A stretch of 27,733 bases of DNA from an uncultured Clostridia bacterium. Its GTDB lineage: Bacteria; Bacillota; Clostridia; Oscillospirales; CAG-272. The stretch lies in contig CALGCW010000322.1 in assembly GCA_937884385.1 (NCBI GenBank), forward strand, positions 1 through 27,733, read 5' to 3'. This document shows, piece after piece, positions 20,756-27,733 of the stretch (the first letter of the stretch is position 1; each line of letters opens with the position of its first letter). The position numbers and the translations under genes were made by a program. The notes beneath the pieces are model-generated. The model saw only the letters and a program-made list of their open reading frames with translations, made no database searches and was not told the origin of the DNA.

Positions 20756-23341
20756 ATGACTCCGATGATGGAACAATATTTTGAAATAAAGAAGAACTAT
20801 AGCGATTTTCTCTTGTTTTACCGCTTGGGTGATTTTTATGAGATGTTCTTCGATGATGCGATCCTTGCATCGCGTGAGCTGGAGCTTACGCTTACCGGAA
20901 GAGATTGCGGAGAAGAGGAGCGCGCTCCTATGTGCGGAGTGCCGTTTCACAGCGCAGAGGGATATATCGGCAGATTGATAGACAAGGGCTATAAGGTCGC
21001 TATCTGCGAGCAGGTCGAAGATCCGGCCCTTGCTAAAGGTCTTGTTAAACGCGACGTTGTTCGCGTAATCACTCCCGGCACTCTAATTGAATCAAATCTT
21101 TTGAATGAACAAAGAAATAACTATCTATGCGCAATCAATTATATGCCCGAGGAAGTAGGCGTTTGCTTTGCTGACGTATCCACAGGTCAGGCGTTTGCGA
21201 CGTATTTTAACGGCAAGGAAATGTATTCGAAGCTCAACACCGAGCTTTCAACCTATACTCCAAGCGAAATAATAATGAATGCATCGCTTGGTGAAATATC
21301 TCAAAATTCAGAGTTTATTAAGGATAAGCTGACTGCGCTTGTTTCCGATAATCAACGCCTCAGATTTGACTTTAATGCGTCATATGAGCTTTTGAAGAGA
21401 GATTTTGCCGAGCAAAGAAGCGAATGGGATAACAAAAAATCAGTTATTTGTGCAATCGGCGCACTTCTTAACTACATAGCCGAGATGCAGAAGACTGAGC
21501 AAACCAATATAAAATACCTGAAGATATATACAACGGGTCAGTATATGGATATTGACGTCAACTCAAGAAGAAATCTTGAGCTATGCGAAACGATGAGGAC
21601 CAAGGAAAAGAGAGGCTCGCTTCTTTGGGTTCTCGACAAAACCAAAACAGCACCCGGCGCGCGTTTGCTTCGCCAATGGGTCGAACATCCCTTGCTCAAA
21701 TCGTCATTGATCCACAAAAGACAGGATGCGGTTGAGGAGCTTTTCAAAAACTTCATCAAGAGGCAGGAGCTTGAAAATCTTCTTAACGGAGTTTTGGATC
21801 TTGAAAGACTACTTACAAAGATCATTTACGGAACTGCCAACGGCAAGGACCTGCGTGCTGTATGCTCAACTATCTCGGTATTTCCCGAGGTCAAGGCACT
21901 CATAGCCGACTGCCAAAGCGAGGAGCTCAAAAAGGTATTTGATAATTTTGATACTTTATCGGATATACATAACCTAATACAGAAATCAATTAATGAGGAT
22001 GCCCCCTTTTCTGTTAGAGACGGTGGAATCATTCGTGAGGGATACAATCCCGAGGTTGATCACCTCCGTTCGATAATGAACGACGGTCACTCCTGGATCG
22101 ACTCAATAACGCAGAAGGAAAGGGAAGAAACAGGCATCAAGACCCTTAAGATCAGCTATAACAAGGTCTTCGGATATTATATTGAGGTGACGAAATCACT
22201 TATTAATATGGTCCCCGACAGATATATCCGCAAGCAAACGCTTTCCAATTGCGAAAGATATATAACGCAGGAGCTTAAGGACGTTGAAGCGACCATTCTC
22301 GGCGCGGCTGATAAGGTATGCACGCTTGAGTATAATCTCTTCCAAGAAATTCGTGAGGCTATTGCCAAGGAAGGTGAAAGAATAAGAAAAACTGCTTTCC
22401 TTGTGGCAACTCTTGACGTTTACAACAGCCTTGCAGGAGTAGCTGCGAAGAACAATTACATAAAGCCCGAGATCGACGACAGCCCCGTTATCGATATCAA
22501 GGACGGCCGGCATCCCGTAGTTGAGCAATTCGTCAAGGATTCGTATTTCGTTCCCAACGACGTGTATCTCGACGTTGCGGCAAATCGTCTTATGCTTATT
22601 ACAGGTCCCAATATGGCAGGTAAATCAACGTATATGAGACAGGTCGCTTTGATCGTTGTTATGGCTCAGATTGGTTCCTTCGTACCTGCAAATGATGCGA
22701 GAATAGGCATCGTTGATAAGGTATTTACCCGAGTGGGGGCTTCTGACGACCTTGCATCGGGACAGTCGACATTTATGCTTGAAATGAACGAGGTTGCTTA
22801 TATTCTTCGTAATGCTACGCAACGAAGCCTTATCATTTATGATGAGGTCGGACGAGGCACATCTACCTTCGACGGAATGAGTATAGCAAGAGCGATCATT
22901 GAATATACAAACGGCAAAAAGATAGGTGCTAAAACACTTTTTGCAACTCACTATCACGAGCTGACTTCTATGGAAGACGAATTCTGCGGAATTGTCAATT
23001 ATAACATTGCCGCAAAAAAACGCGGTGATAACATTATTTTCTTAAGAAAGATCATAAGAGGCTCGACCGATGACAGCTACGGTATAGAGGTTGCCAAGCT
23101 TGCAGGACTTCCCAACGAGGTCATTAAGCGAGCGAAGGAGATACTATCTACCGTTGAAAAAACCTCACGTACGCTTACAACCTCTGATAAGGATCTTTCC
23201 GAGGATCTTAATTCCAACGTAACCTTTGAGGAGCTGACAGAAAAGTCAGTAATTGAGGACATAAAGAAGCTGGACATCAATTCGATGACTCCGGTTGAAG
23301 CAATGAATCTTTTATTTGAGCTTAATAACCGTCTCAAATAG
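20756..23341 (+). CDS. mutS: DNA mismatch repair protein MutS
   Basis: MutS recognises mispairs and small loops and starts mismatch repair with MutL. The 861-residue protein is a full-length MutS1. The N-terminal mismatch-binding motif is G-D-F-Y-E-M-F (Phe27, Glu29). The ABC-type ATPase has Walker A G-P-N-M-A-G-K-S-T (617-625), D-E-V-G-R-G-T-S-T-F-D-G and A-T-H-Y-H-E-L. A helix-turn-helix dimerisation region follows, with an acidic tail to the C-terminus. The start (M-T-P-M-M-E-Q-Y) is the family's usual N-terminus, and AAGGAGG lies upstream. mutL follows after 14 bases, so both repair proteins are made from one transcript with the tRNA-modification genes miaB and tgt. Confidence 0.99.
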   Translation: MTPMMEQYFEIKKNYSDFLLFYRLGDFYEMFFDDAILASRELELTLTGRDCGEEERAPMCGVPFHSAEGYIGRLIDKGYKVAICEQVEDPALAKGLVKRDVVRVITPGTLIESNLLNEQRNNYLCAINYMPEEVGVCFADVSTGQAFATYFNGKEMYSKLNTELSTYTPSEIIMNASLGEISQNSEFIKDKLTALVSDNQRLRFDFNASYELLKRDFAEQRSEWDNKKSVICAIGALLNYIAEMQKTEQTNIKYLKIYTTGQYMDIDVNSRRNLELCETMRTKEKRGSLLWVLDKTKTAPGARLLRQWVEHPLLKSSLIHKRQDAVEELFKNFIKRQELENLLNGVLDLERLLTKIIYGTANGKDLRAVCSTISVFPEVKALIADCQSEELKKVFDNFDTLSDIHNLIQKSINEDAPFSVRDGGIIREGYNPEVDHLRSIMNDGHSWIDSITQKEREETGIKTLKISYNKVFGYYIEVTKSLINMVPDRYIRKQTLSNCERYITQELKDVEATILGAADKVCTLEYNLFQEIREAIAKEGERIRKTAFLVATLDVYNSLAGVAAKNNYIKPEIDDSPVIDIKDGRHPVVEQFVKDSYFVPNDVYLDVAANRLMLITGPNMAGKSTYMRQVALIVVMAQIGSFVPANDARIGIVDKVFTRVGASDDLASGQSTFMLEMNEVAYILRNATQRSLIIYDEVGRGTSTFDGMSIARAIIEYTNGKKIGAKTLFATHYHELTSMEDEFCGIVNYNIAAKKRGDNIIFLRKIIRGSTDDSYGIEVAKLAGLPNEVIKRAKEILSTVEKTSRTLTTSDKDLSEDLNSNVTFEELTEKSVIEDIKKLDINSMTPVEAMNLLFELNNRLK

Positions 23342-23355
23342 GGAAAGGATGAATT

Positions 23356-25419
23356 ATGGCAAAGATCAACGTACTTTCTTTTGCAGTTGCTAACTTAATA
23401 GCCGCCGGTGAGGTAGTAGACAGACCTGCATCGGTTATAAAGGAATTGGTTGAAAACTCGATCGACTCCGGCGCAAAGCAGATTACGATCGAAATCAAGA
23501 ATGGCGGAAGCACGTATATGAGAGTTTCCGACGACGGCTGCGGAATTGAAGCGGAGGATCTTCCAATTGCTATAAAACGTCACGCAACGAGCAAAATTAA
23601 AACATCCGATGACTTAATGAAAATATTGACGCTCGGCTTCAGAGGCGAAGCCCTTGCGGCGATAGCATCTGTATCGGATATGAGGATAATATCAAAAACA
23701 CCGGACTCCACATATGGAGCGATGATTGAGTCGCACGGCGGAGACATCGTTGAATATTCAGAGCAGGCATGCAGAAACGGAACGACAGTTATCGTCGAAA
23801 ATCTGTTTGCCAACATACCCGCAAGAAGAAAGTTTCTTAAACGTGATGCAACTGAAGGAAGCGCAATCGGTACGATTGTTGAAAAGATAGCTCTTTCACA
23901 TCCCGAGGTCGCATTTCGCTTTATTTCCGACGGCAATATAAAGCTTGATACTCCGGGTGACGGTAAGCTTGAAAACGTTATTTACATAGTTATGGGCAAG
24001 GAAATGAAGAATGCCATGATCTACGTAAACGGAGAGCTTGAAGGAATAAAAGTCGAGGGATATATAGGTAGAAGCGACGTGGTAAAATCGAGCCGAAACT
24101 ATCAAAACTTTTTTATCAACAACCGTTATATAAAAAGTAAGCTAGCAATCGCCGCAATCGAACAGGCATACACCTCGTACCTTCCTCCGGAGAAGTTTCC
24201 TTGTTGCGTTCTCAACCTGACGATCAATCCAGCAATTGTTGATATAAACGTTCATCCCACGAAGCTTGAGGTCAAATTCGCCAACGAAAAGCCCGTTTTC
24301 GAGGCAATCTATCACACTGTCAAATCTGCTCTTGAAGAGAATACGACTAGGCCGCAGATAAAAATAGGATCATCATATGATGATCACTTATCGCAAAGAA
24401 TATCTGCCAAAGAGTACCGTAGCATAGCAGATGCAAGAAAGGTATCCGATTCTTTTGTGCCGATCGTAAACTCAAAAAGAGAGGATGCTCCGCAACAATT
24501 GAAATACAGTGAATCAAGCGCTGACCTTGATATAAAGCTAGCACCTTCTAATCAAGATGCGGAAGCGGCGGGCAAAATAGAATTTTATCCCGATACTCCG
24601 CAGGAAATCAAGGATGCGATCAACAAATACGCTAAGCTTACCGGAGATGAATTTAATGCTTTGCCCGTTAATGAAGTTATCCGCATCGCCGGATTAGTTA
24701 ACGATAACTGTCCTCCAAGGCCTCATCACGATGATTATGATGACAATTACGAGGAAGAAAACACGTATGATACAGTACAGGCAAATGCCACAACTGTGAG
24801 TATTGATCCGGAGGAGCGCACCAGCACCGAAACTCTCGTACCGAGCTACAGAATAGTTGGAGAGGTATTTAATTCATACGTAATCGTTGAAAAAGATAAT
24901 ACGATGCTTATTATCGATAAGCACGCGGCTCATGAGCGTATTATTTTTGAGAAAAACAAGGCAATGATGAAGAAAAAAGAGCCCTCCTCTCAAATATTGA
25001 TCGCCCCGATTGAGATTATGCTTACATCGGCTGAAATATCTGTCATAAACGACTATATGCAGGAGTTTGAAAGTCTTGGATTCAAAATTCAGGCAAAAAA
25101 ATACAGCATTTTGATAAGCTCCATTCCGACAGAGCTTGCATCCTCGGATATACAAGACACAATATCAACTATGATCAACAGGATCAAGGACGGATCGGGA
25201 AATGCTCGTCTAACAAGAGATATCGTATTTGAAAAGGCACTCTACCAAGCCTCCTGCAAGGCAGCTATAAAGGCGGGAAGAGAATACGTGGACGCACATA
25301 TTGAATGGATCGTCCAGCAACTTATGAATATACCCGATATTACTTTCTGTCCCCACGGCAGACCCGTGGCTATGGAGCTTACAAAAAGCAACCTTAACAG
25401 ACAGTTTGAAAGAACATAA
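23356..25419 (+). CDS. mutL: DNA mismatch repair protein MutL (endonuclease type)
   Basis: The 687-residue protein has the N-terminal GHKL ATPase with E-L-V-E-N-S-I-D-S-G-A (30-40), D-D-G-C-G-I (59-64) and T-L-G-F-R-G-E-A-L (92-100). A variable, charged linker runs from about residue 335 to 490. The C-terminal domain has the nicking-endonuclease motif D-K-H-A-A-H-E-R-I-I-F-E, plus S-C-K-A-A-I-K-A-G and F-C-P-H-G-R-P. These show that it belongs to the strand-nicking class found in bacteria that lack MutH, where strand choice is set by the replication clamp. The D-Q-H-A consensus reads D-K-H-A, a mild variant. GGAAAGGA precedes the ATG. Confidence 0.98.
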   Translation: MAKINVLSFAVANLIAAGEVVDRPASVIKELVENSIDSGAKQITIEIKNGGSTYMRVSDDGCGIEAEDLPIAIKRHATSKIKTSDDLMKILTLGFRGEALAAIASVSDMRIISKTPDSTYGAMIESHGGDIVEYSEQACRNGTTVIVENLFANIPARRKFLKRDATEGSAIGTIVEKIALSHPEVAFRFISDGNIKLDTPGDGKLENVIYIVMGKEMKNAMIYVNGELEGIKVEGYIGRSDVVKSSRNYQNFFINNRYIKSKLAIAAIEQAYTSYLPPEKFPCCVLNLTINPAIVDINVHPTKLEVKFANEKPVFEAIYHTVKSALEENTTRPQIKIGSSYDDHLSQRISAKEYRSIADARKVSDSFVPIVNSKREDAPQQLKYSESSADLDIKLAPSNQDAEAAGKIEFYPDTPQEIKDAINKYAKLTGDEFNALPVNEVIRIAGLVNDNCPPRPHHDDYDDNYEEENTYDTVQANATTVSIDPEERTSTETLVPSYRIVGEVFNSYVIVEKDNTMLIIDKHAAHERIIFEKNKAMMKKKEPSSQILIAPIEIMLTSAEISVINDYMQEFESLGFKIQAKKYSILISSIPTELASSDIQDTISTMINRIKDGSGNARLTRDIVFEKALYQASCKAAIKAGREYVDAHIEWIVQQLMNIPDITFCPHGRPVAMELTKSNLNRQFERT

Positions 25420-25436
25420 CCCCGAAAGGAAATATA

Positions 25437-26582
25437 ATGAGTAAAAATTTTGAATTAATTAAAACTGAAGGACGAGCAAGAAGAGGAGTGCTTCACACTG
25501 TTCACGGAGATATTCAAACGCCTGTGTTTATGAACGTTGGCACTTGCGCCGCCATCAAGGGCGGAGTCTCAACGATGGATCTCAGAGAGCTTAAGTGTCA
25601 AGTCGAGCTCTCAAACACATACCATCTTCACGTTCGACCCGGCGATAAGCTTATAAAGGAGATGGGCGGAATCCACAAATTCTTTAACTGGGACAAGCCT
25701 GTTCTCACAGATAGCGGTGGATTTCAGGTATTTTCTCTTGCTCCGCTGCGCAAGATAACCGAAGAGGGCGTACATTTCGCATCTCATATAGACGGTAGGA
25801 GAATATTTATGGGTCCCAAGGAAAGTATGCAGATACAATCTAATCTTGCATCCACGATCGCTATGGCATTTGACGAGTGTATTGAAAACCCTGCTGAGTA
25901 TAAATACGTCGAGCAGTCCTGCGAGAGGACCGTTCGTTGGCTTGTCAGATGTAAGGCGGAGATGGAAAGACTCAATTCCTTGCCCGACACAATAAATAAA
26001 AACCAGATGCTTTTCGGAATAAACCAGGGAAGCACCTATGAGGATCTCAGAATCAAGCATATGCAGGAAATTGCCAAGCTTGATCTTGACGGATACGCTA
26101 TCGGCGGTCTCGCCGTTGGTGAATCAACAGAAGATATGTACAGGATCATAGAGGTAGTTGAGCCCCATATGCCTGTAGACAAGCCAAGATATTTAATGGG
26201 AGTAGGAACCCCCTGCAATATTCTTGAAGCAGTTCATCGCGGAGTTGATTTCTTTGACTGTGTTATGCCTTCAAGAAACGCTCGACACGGTAATCTCTTC
26301 ACGTGGCACGGCAGAATGAACGTTATGAACGAGCAGTATGCCAAGGATCCACGTCCGTTTGACTCGGGATGCGGCTGCCCTGCTTGCCGAAACTATAGCA
26401 GAGCATATATTCGTCATCTTATTAAAGCCAAAGAGGCACTTGGTATGCGTTTAGCGGTCATTCATAATCTGTATTTTTACAATGAACTTACAGAAAAGAT
26501 ACGTGAAGCACTCGACGAAGGCTATTTTGAAAGCTTTTATCAAAAATACAGAAATATACTTGGTGAAAGACTTCACGATTAA
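25437..26582 (+). CDS. tgt: Queuine tRNA-ribosyltransferase (tRNA-guanine transglycosylase)
   Basis: Tgt exchanges guanine-34 for preQ1 (bacteria) or queuine in tRNAs with GUN anticodons. The 381-residue protein has the active-site D-S-G-G-F-Q-V-F-S (Asp92), G-G-L-A-V-G-E and the nucleophile region D-F-F-D-C-V-M-P-S-R (Asp274). The zinc site is C-G-C-P-A-C (Cys312, 314, 317) with His342. The length is standard. It starts 17 bases after mutL with GAAAGGAA upstream. No queuosine synthesis genes (queA, queCDE) are in the window. It is the last gene of the run from miaB; I see no hairpin terminator after it, and the next gene has its own promoter. Confidence 0.98.
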   Translation: MSKNFELIKTEGRARRGVLHTVHGDIQTPVFMNVGTCAAIKGGVSTMDLRELKCQVELSNTYHLHVRPGDKLIKEMGGIHKFFNWDKPVLTDSGGFQVFSLAPLRKITEEGVHFASHIDGRRIFMGPKESMQIQSNLASTIAMAFDECIENPAEYKYVEQSCERTVRWLVRCKAEMERLNSLPDTINKNQMLFGINQGSTYEDLRIKHMQEIAKLDLDGYAIGGLAVGESTEDMYRIIEVVEPHMPVDKPRYLMGVGTPCNILEAVHRGVDFFDCVMPSRNARHGNLFTWHGRMNVMNEQYAKDPRPFDSGCGCPACRNYSRAYIRHLIKAKEALGMRLAVIHNLYFYNELTEKIREALDEGYFESFYQKYRNILGERLHD

Positions 26583-26596
26583 TTTTTATATTTCTA

Positions 26597-26625
26597 TTGT
26601 AATCTCAACGGATTTGTAGTATAAT
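26597..26625 (+). promoter_or_regulatory. Promoter upstream of the LCP-like gene
   Basis: TTGTAA (26597-26602), a 17-base spacer and TATAAT (26620-26625). The start near 26632 leaves about 19 bases to the ATG. This promoter may also serve glyQS, because no terminator separates them. Confidence 0.75.
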
Positions 26626-26650
26626 CATAATGTTTTGAAAGGAGTTGGCT

Positions 26651-27460
26651 ATGAAGATCAAAGCAAGCTTATTTATAAAATCTTTTCTTTTGGCTTTTAT
26701 AGCCCTTGCTCTTGTTGCGGCAATCATTATTACGAGCACGTATATTGAAAAAAGCTCCGTATCTCCCGAAGCGGCTGAAAGCACTTTGCTTATAGGACTT
26801 GTCGATAGGAATAAAGCGCTCTCGCTCATAGTGATAAATTTTGATCCCGTTAATTCGATGATCAGCTTTCTCCCTATTCCCGATAATACGCTGCTTGAAA
26901 ACTCGGTCATTCTTCAGTCAATGTATGAGAATAACGATGCGAGTAAGATAGTCAACAGTATCGAAGGAATAATCGGTACCGATATAGACAGATTTGCTTT
27001 GTTTTCAACCGATGCGCTCGTCAAAGTTGTAAATGATATGGGTGAGTTCGAGTTTCTTATTCCGCATAAATTCGTTCATGACGGTCAGCTTCACTCCGGT
27101 CTTGAAAAATATATGAACGGAGAATTGGCAAAGGCAATGTTCACATATGGTGAATACGATATGAAAAAGGTGTCCATTTCCGATATAGCCGTTTCATTCG
27201 TCTATAGCTTTCTATCAAAATATGCGAGCTCATCATATTCAACAGATCTTCAAAATGCGCTGATCTCCGCGTTCGGCGATAACACTATTATTACAAATCT
27301 CAATAAGGATGAGATAGCAGGCTATTGCACGTTAATTGCAAAGTATTCTGCATATTCCCATCGTGAACTGAAAATAAAGGGAACTGTACATAACGATTCA
27401 TCGTCAAGTGTATACTTTACCCCTGAAACGCTTCATTCGAACAAAAATATTTTTAAATAA
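26651..27460 (+). CDS. Divergent LytR/CpsA/Psr (LCP)-like membrane protein
   Basis: The 269-residue protein has one N-terminal transmembrane helix (about 8-30) and an extracytoplasmic region that follows the LCP fold pattern: T-L-L-I-G-L-V-D-R, L-S-L-I-V-I-N-F-D-P, I-S-F-L-P-I-P-D-N-T, I-I-G-T-D-I-D-R-F-A-L-F-S-T, V-V-N-D-M-G-E-F-E-F. LCP enzymes attach teichoic acids or glycans to peptidoglycan. The Arg/Asp residues that bind the substrate pyrophosphate are not found where expected: the usual R-S-D-T reads A-L-S-L, and I-P-R-D-T reads I-P-D-N-T. It may therefore be a non-enzymatic relative. The start is ATG 26651, preceded by AAAGGAG; a TTG at 26645 abuts that site. Fold assignment is from pattern only. 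Confidence 0.65.
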   Translation: MKIKASLFIKSFLLAFIALALVAAIIITSTYIEKSSVSPEAAESTLLIGLVDRNKALSLIVINFDPVNSMISFLPIPDNTLLENSVILQSMYENNDASKIVNSIEGIIGTDIDRFALFSTDALVKVVNDMGEFEFLIPHKFVHDGQLHSGLEKYMNGELAKAMFTYGEYDMKKVSISDIAVSFVYSFLSKYASSSYSTDLQNALISAFGDNTIITNLNKDEIAGYCTLIAKYSAYSHRELKIKGTVHNDSSSSVYFTPETLHSNKNIFK

Positions 27461-27473
27461 AAATTTTAATCTT

Positions 27474-27493
27474 TTATGGCAAGCCAGCCATAA
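27474..27493 (+). promoter_or_regulatory. Hairpin abutting the glyQS ribosome-binding site
   Basis: TTATGGC (27474-27480), a 6-base loop and GCCATAA (27487-27493) form a perfect 7-bp stem whose last base touches AGGAGG (27493-27498). There is no T-run after it, so it is not a terminator. It could influence glyQS translation or mRNA stability. Confidence 0.4.
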
Positions 27494-27510
27494 GGAGGAA
27501 AGGCAAAATT

Positions 27511-27733
27511 ATGATCAACACTGAAAAAACAATGGACAAAATCGTTGCTTTGTGCAAAAACCGCGGCTACATTTTTCCCGGTTCAGAGATTTACGGCGGA
27601 CTCGCAAATACTTGGGACTACGGTCCTCTTGGCGTAGAGCTTAAAAACAATGTTAAAAACGCTTGGTGGAAAAAATTTGTTCGTGAATCCGAATATAACG
27701 TAGGTCTTGACTGTGCTATTCTTATGAATCCAA
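27511..27733 (+). CDS. glyQS: Glycyl-tRNA synthetase, alpha2 type (N-terminal part, partial)
   Basis: The frame opens at ATG 27511 and runs off the right edge after 74 codons. The residues include G-S-E-I-Y-G-G-L-A-N-T-W-D-Y-G-P-L-G and V-G-L-D-C-A-I-L-M-N-P, both diagnostic for the class II, single-chain alpha2 glycyl-tRNA synthetase rather than the GlyQ/GlyS tetramer. It charges tRNA-Gly with glycine in the cytoplasm. AGGAGG lies 12 bases before the ATG and a closer AAAGG seven bases before it. Only 50 bases separate it from the preceding gene, which is too short for the T-box leader that often controls glyQS in Firmicutes. Confidence 0.95.
   Translation, partial: MINTEKTMDKIVALCKNRGYIFPGSEIYGGLANTWDYGPLGVELKNNVKNAWWKKFVRESEYNVGLDCAILMNP

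Noticed and set aside
26583..26650. T-box or other riboswitch before the LCP-like/glyQS genes
   Set aside because: The space between the tgt stop and the ATG is fully taken by a promoter and ribosome-binding site, with no room for a T-box.
1..27733. CRISPR arrays, insertion sequences, prophage, tRNA or rRNA genes
   Set aside because: I saw no regularly spaced direct repeats, transposase or phage-like frames, and the intergenic regions are short and explained by promoters, terminators and leaders.

Overview
This 27.7-kb window looks like ordinary chromosome from a low-to-moderate-GC Firmicute of class Clostridia, probably an uncultured gut-type lineage. The evidence is strong AGGAGG ribosome-binding sites, TTGACA/TATAAT promoters, pyruvate phosphate dikinase, the miaB-ylbF-mutS-mutL order, an endonuclease-type MutL, an EndoA-type MazF, an alpha2-type glycyl-tRNA synthetase and an LRR_5 (BspA-like) surface protein. 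I cannot name a genus. There is no insertion sequence, prophage, CRISPR array, tRNA or rRNA gene that I can recognise, and all large genes look intact.

Layout. 1-1145: end of rpsB, then tsf and a terminator. 1143-4036 (minus): a two-gene operon of a GPH-family MFS transporter and a CrtI-like FAD oxidoreductase, behind a strong promoter whose -35 box lies in a palindrome. 4254-6050 (plus): an sdpRI-like operon (ArsR-family repressor, SdpI-family membrane protein) extended by a CPBP-family membrane protein. 6066-8825 (minus): ppdK with a roughly 120-nt leader that can fold into several helices. 8941-13503 (plus): DUF512 radical-SAM protein, der, obgE and ppa. 13507-17806 (minus): a membrane-anchored LRR_5 protein, an acyl-ACP thioesterase, an orphan mazF and topB. 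17829-18818 (plus): a membrane-anchored endonuclease/exonuclease/phosphatase protein. 18840-26582 (plus): miaB, ylbF, mutS, mutL and tgt, closely spaced. 26597-27733: a degenerate LytR/CpsA/Psr-like membrane protein, then the start of glyQS.

Functional themes. Most of the window is information processing: translation (rpsB, tsf, glyQS), tRNA modification (miaB, tgt), ribosome assembly GTPases (der, obgE), mismatch repair (mutS, mutL), topology (topB) and RNA decay (mazF). Pyrophosphate metabolism appears twice (ppa, ppdK). The accessory content is the transporter/oxidoreductase pair, the SdpR/SdpI/CPBP operon, the thioesterase and the LRR_5 protein.

The observations most worth a second look are non-coding or concern small modules: the ppdK leader; a 10-bp inverted repeat that would hide the Shine-Dalgarno site of the LRR_5 gene; the SdpR/SdpI/CPBP operon without a toxin; an LCP-like protein lacking the usual catalytic residues; and a glyQS gene without room for a T-box. 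No single element can be declared a new system from sequence alone.
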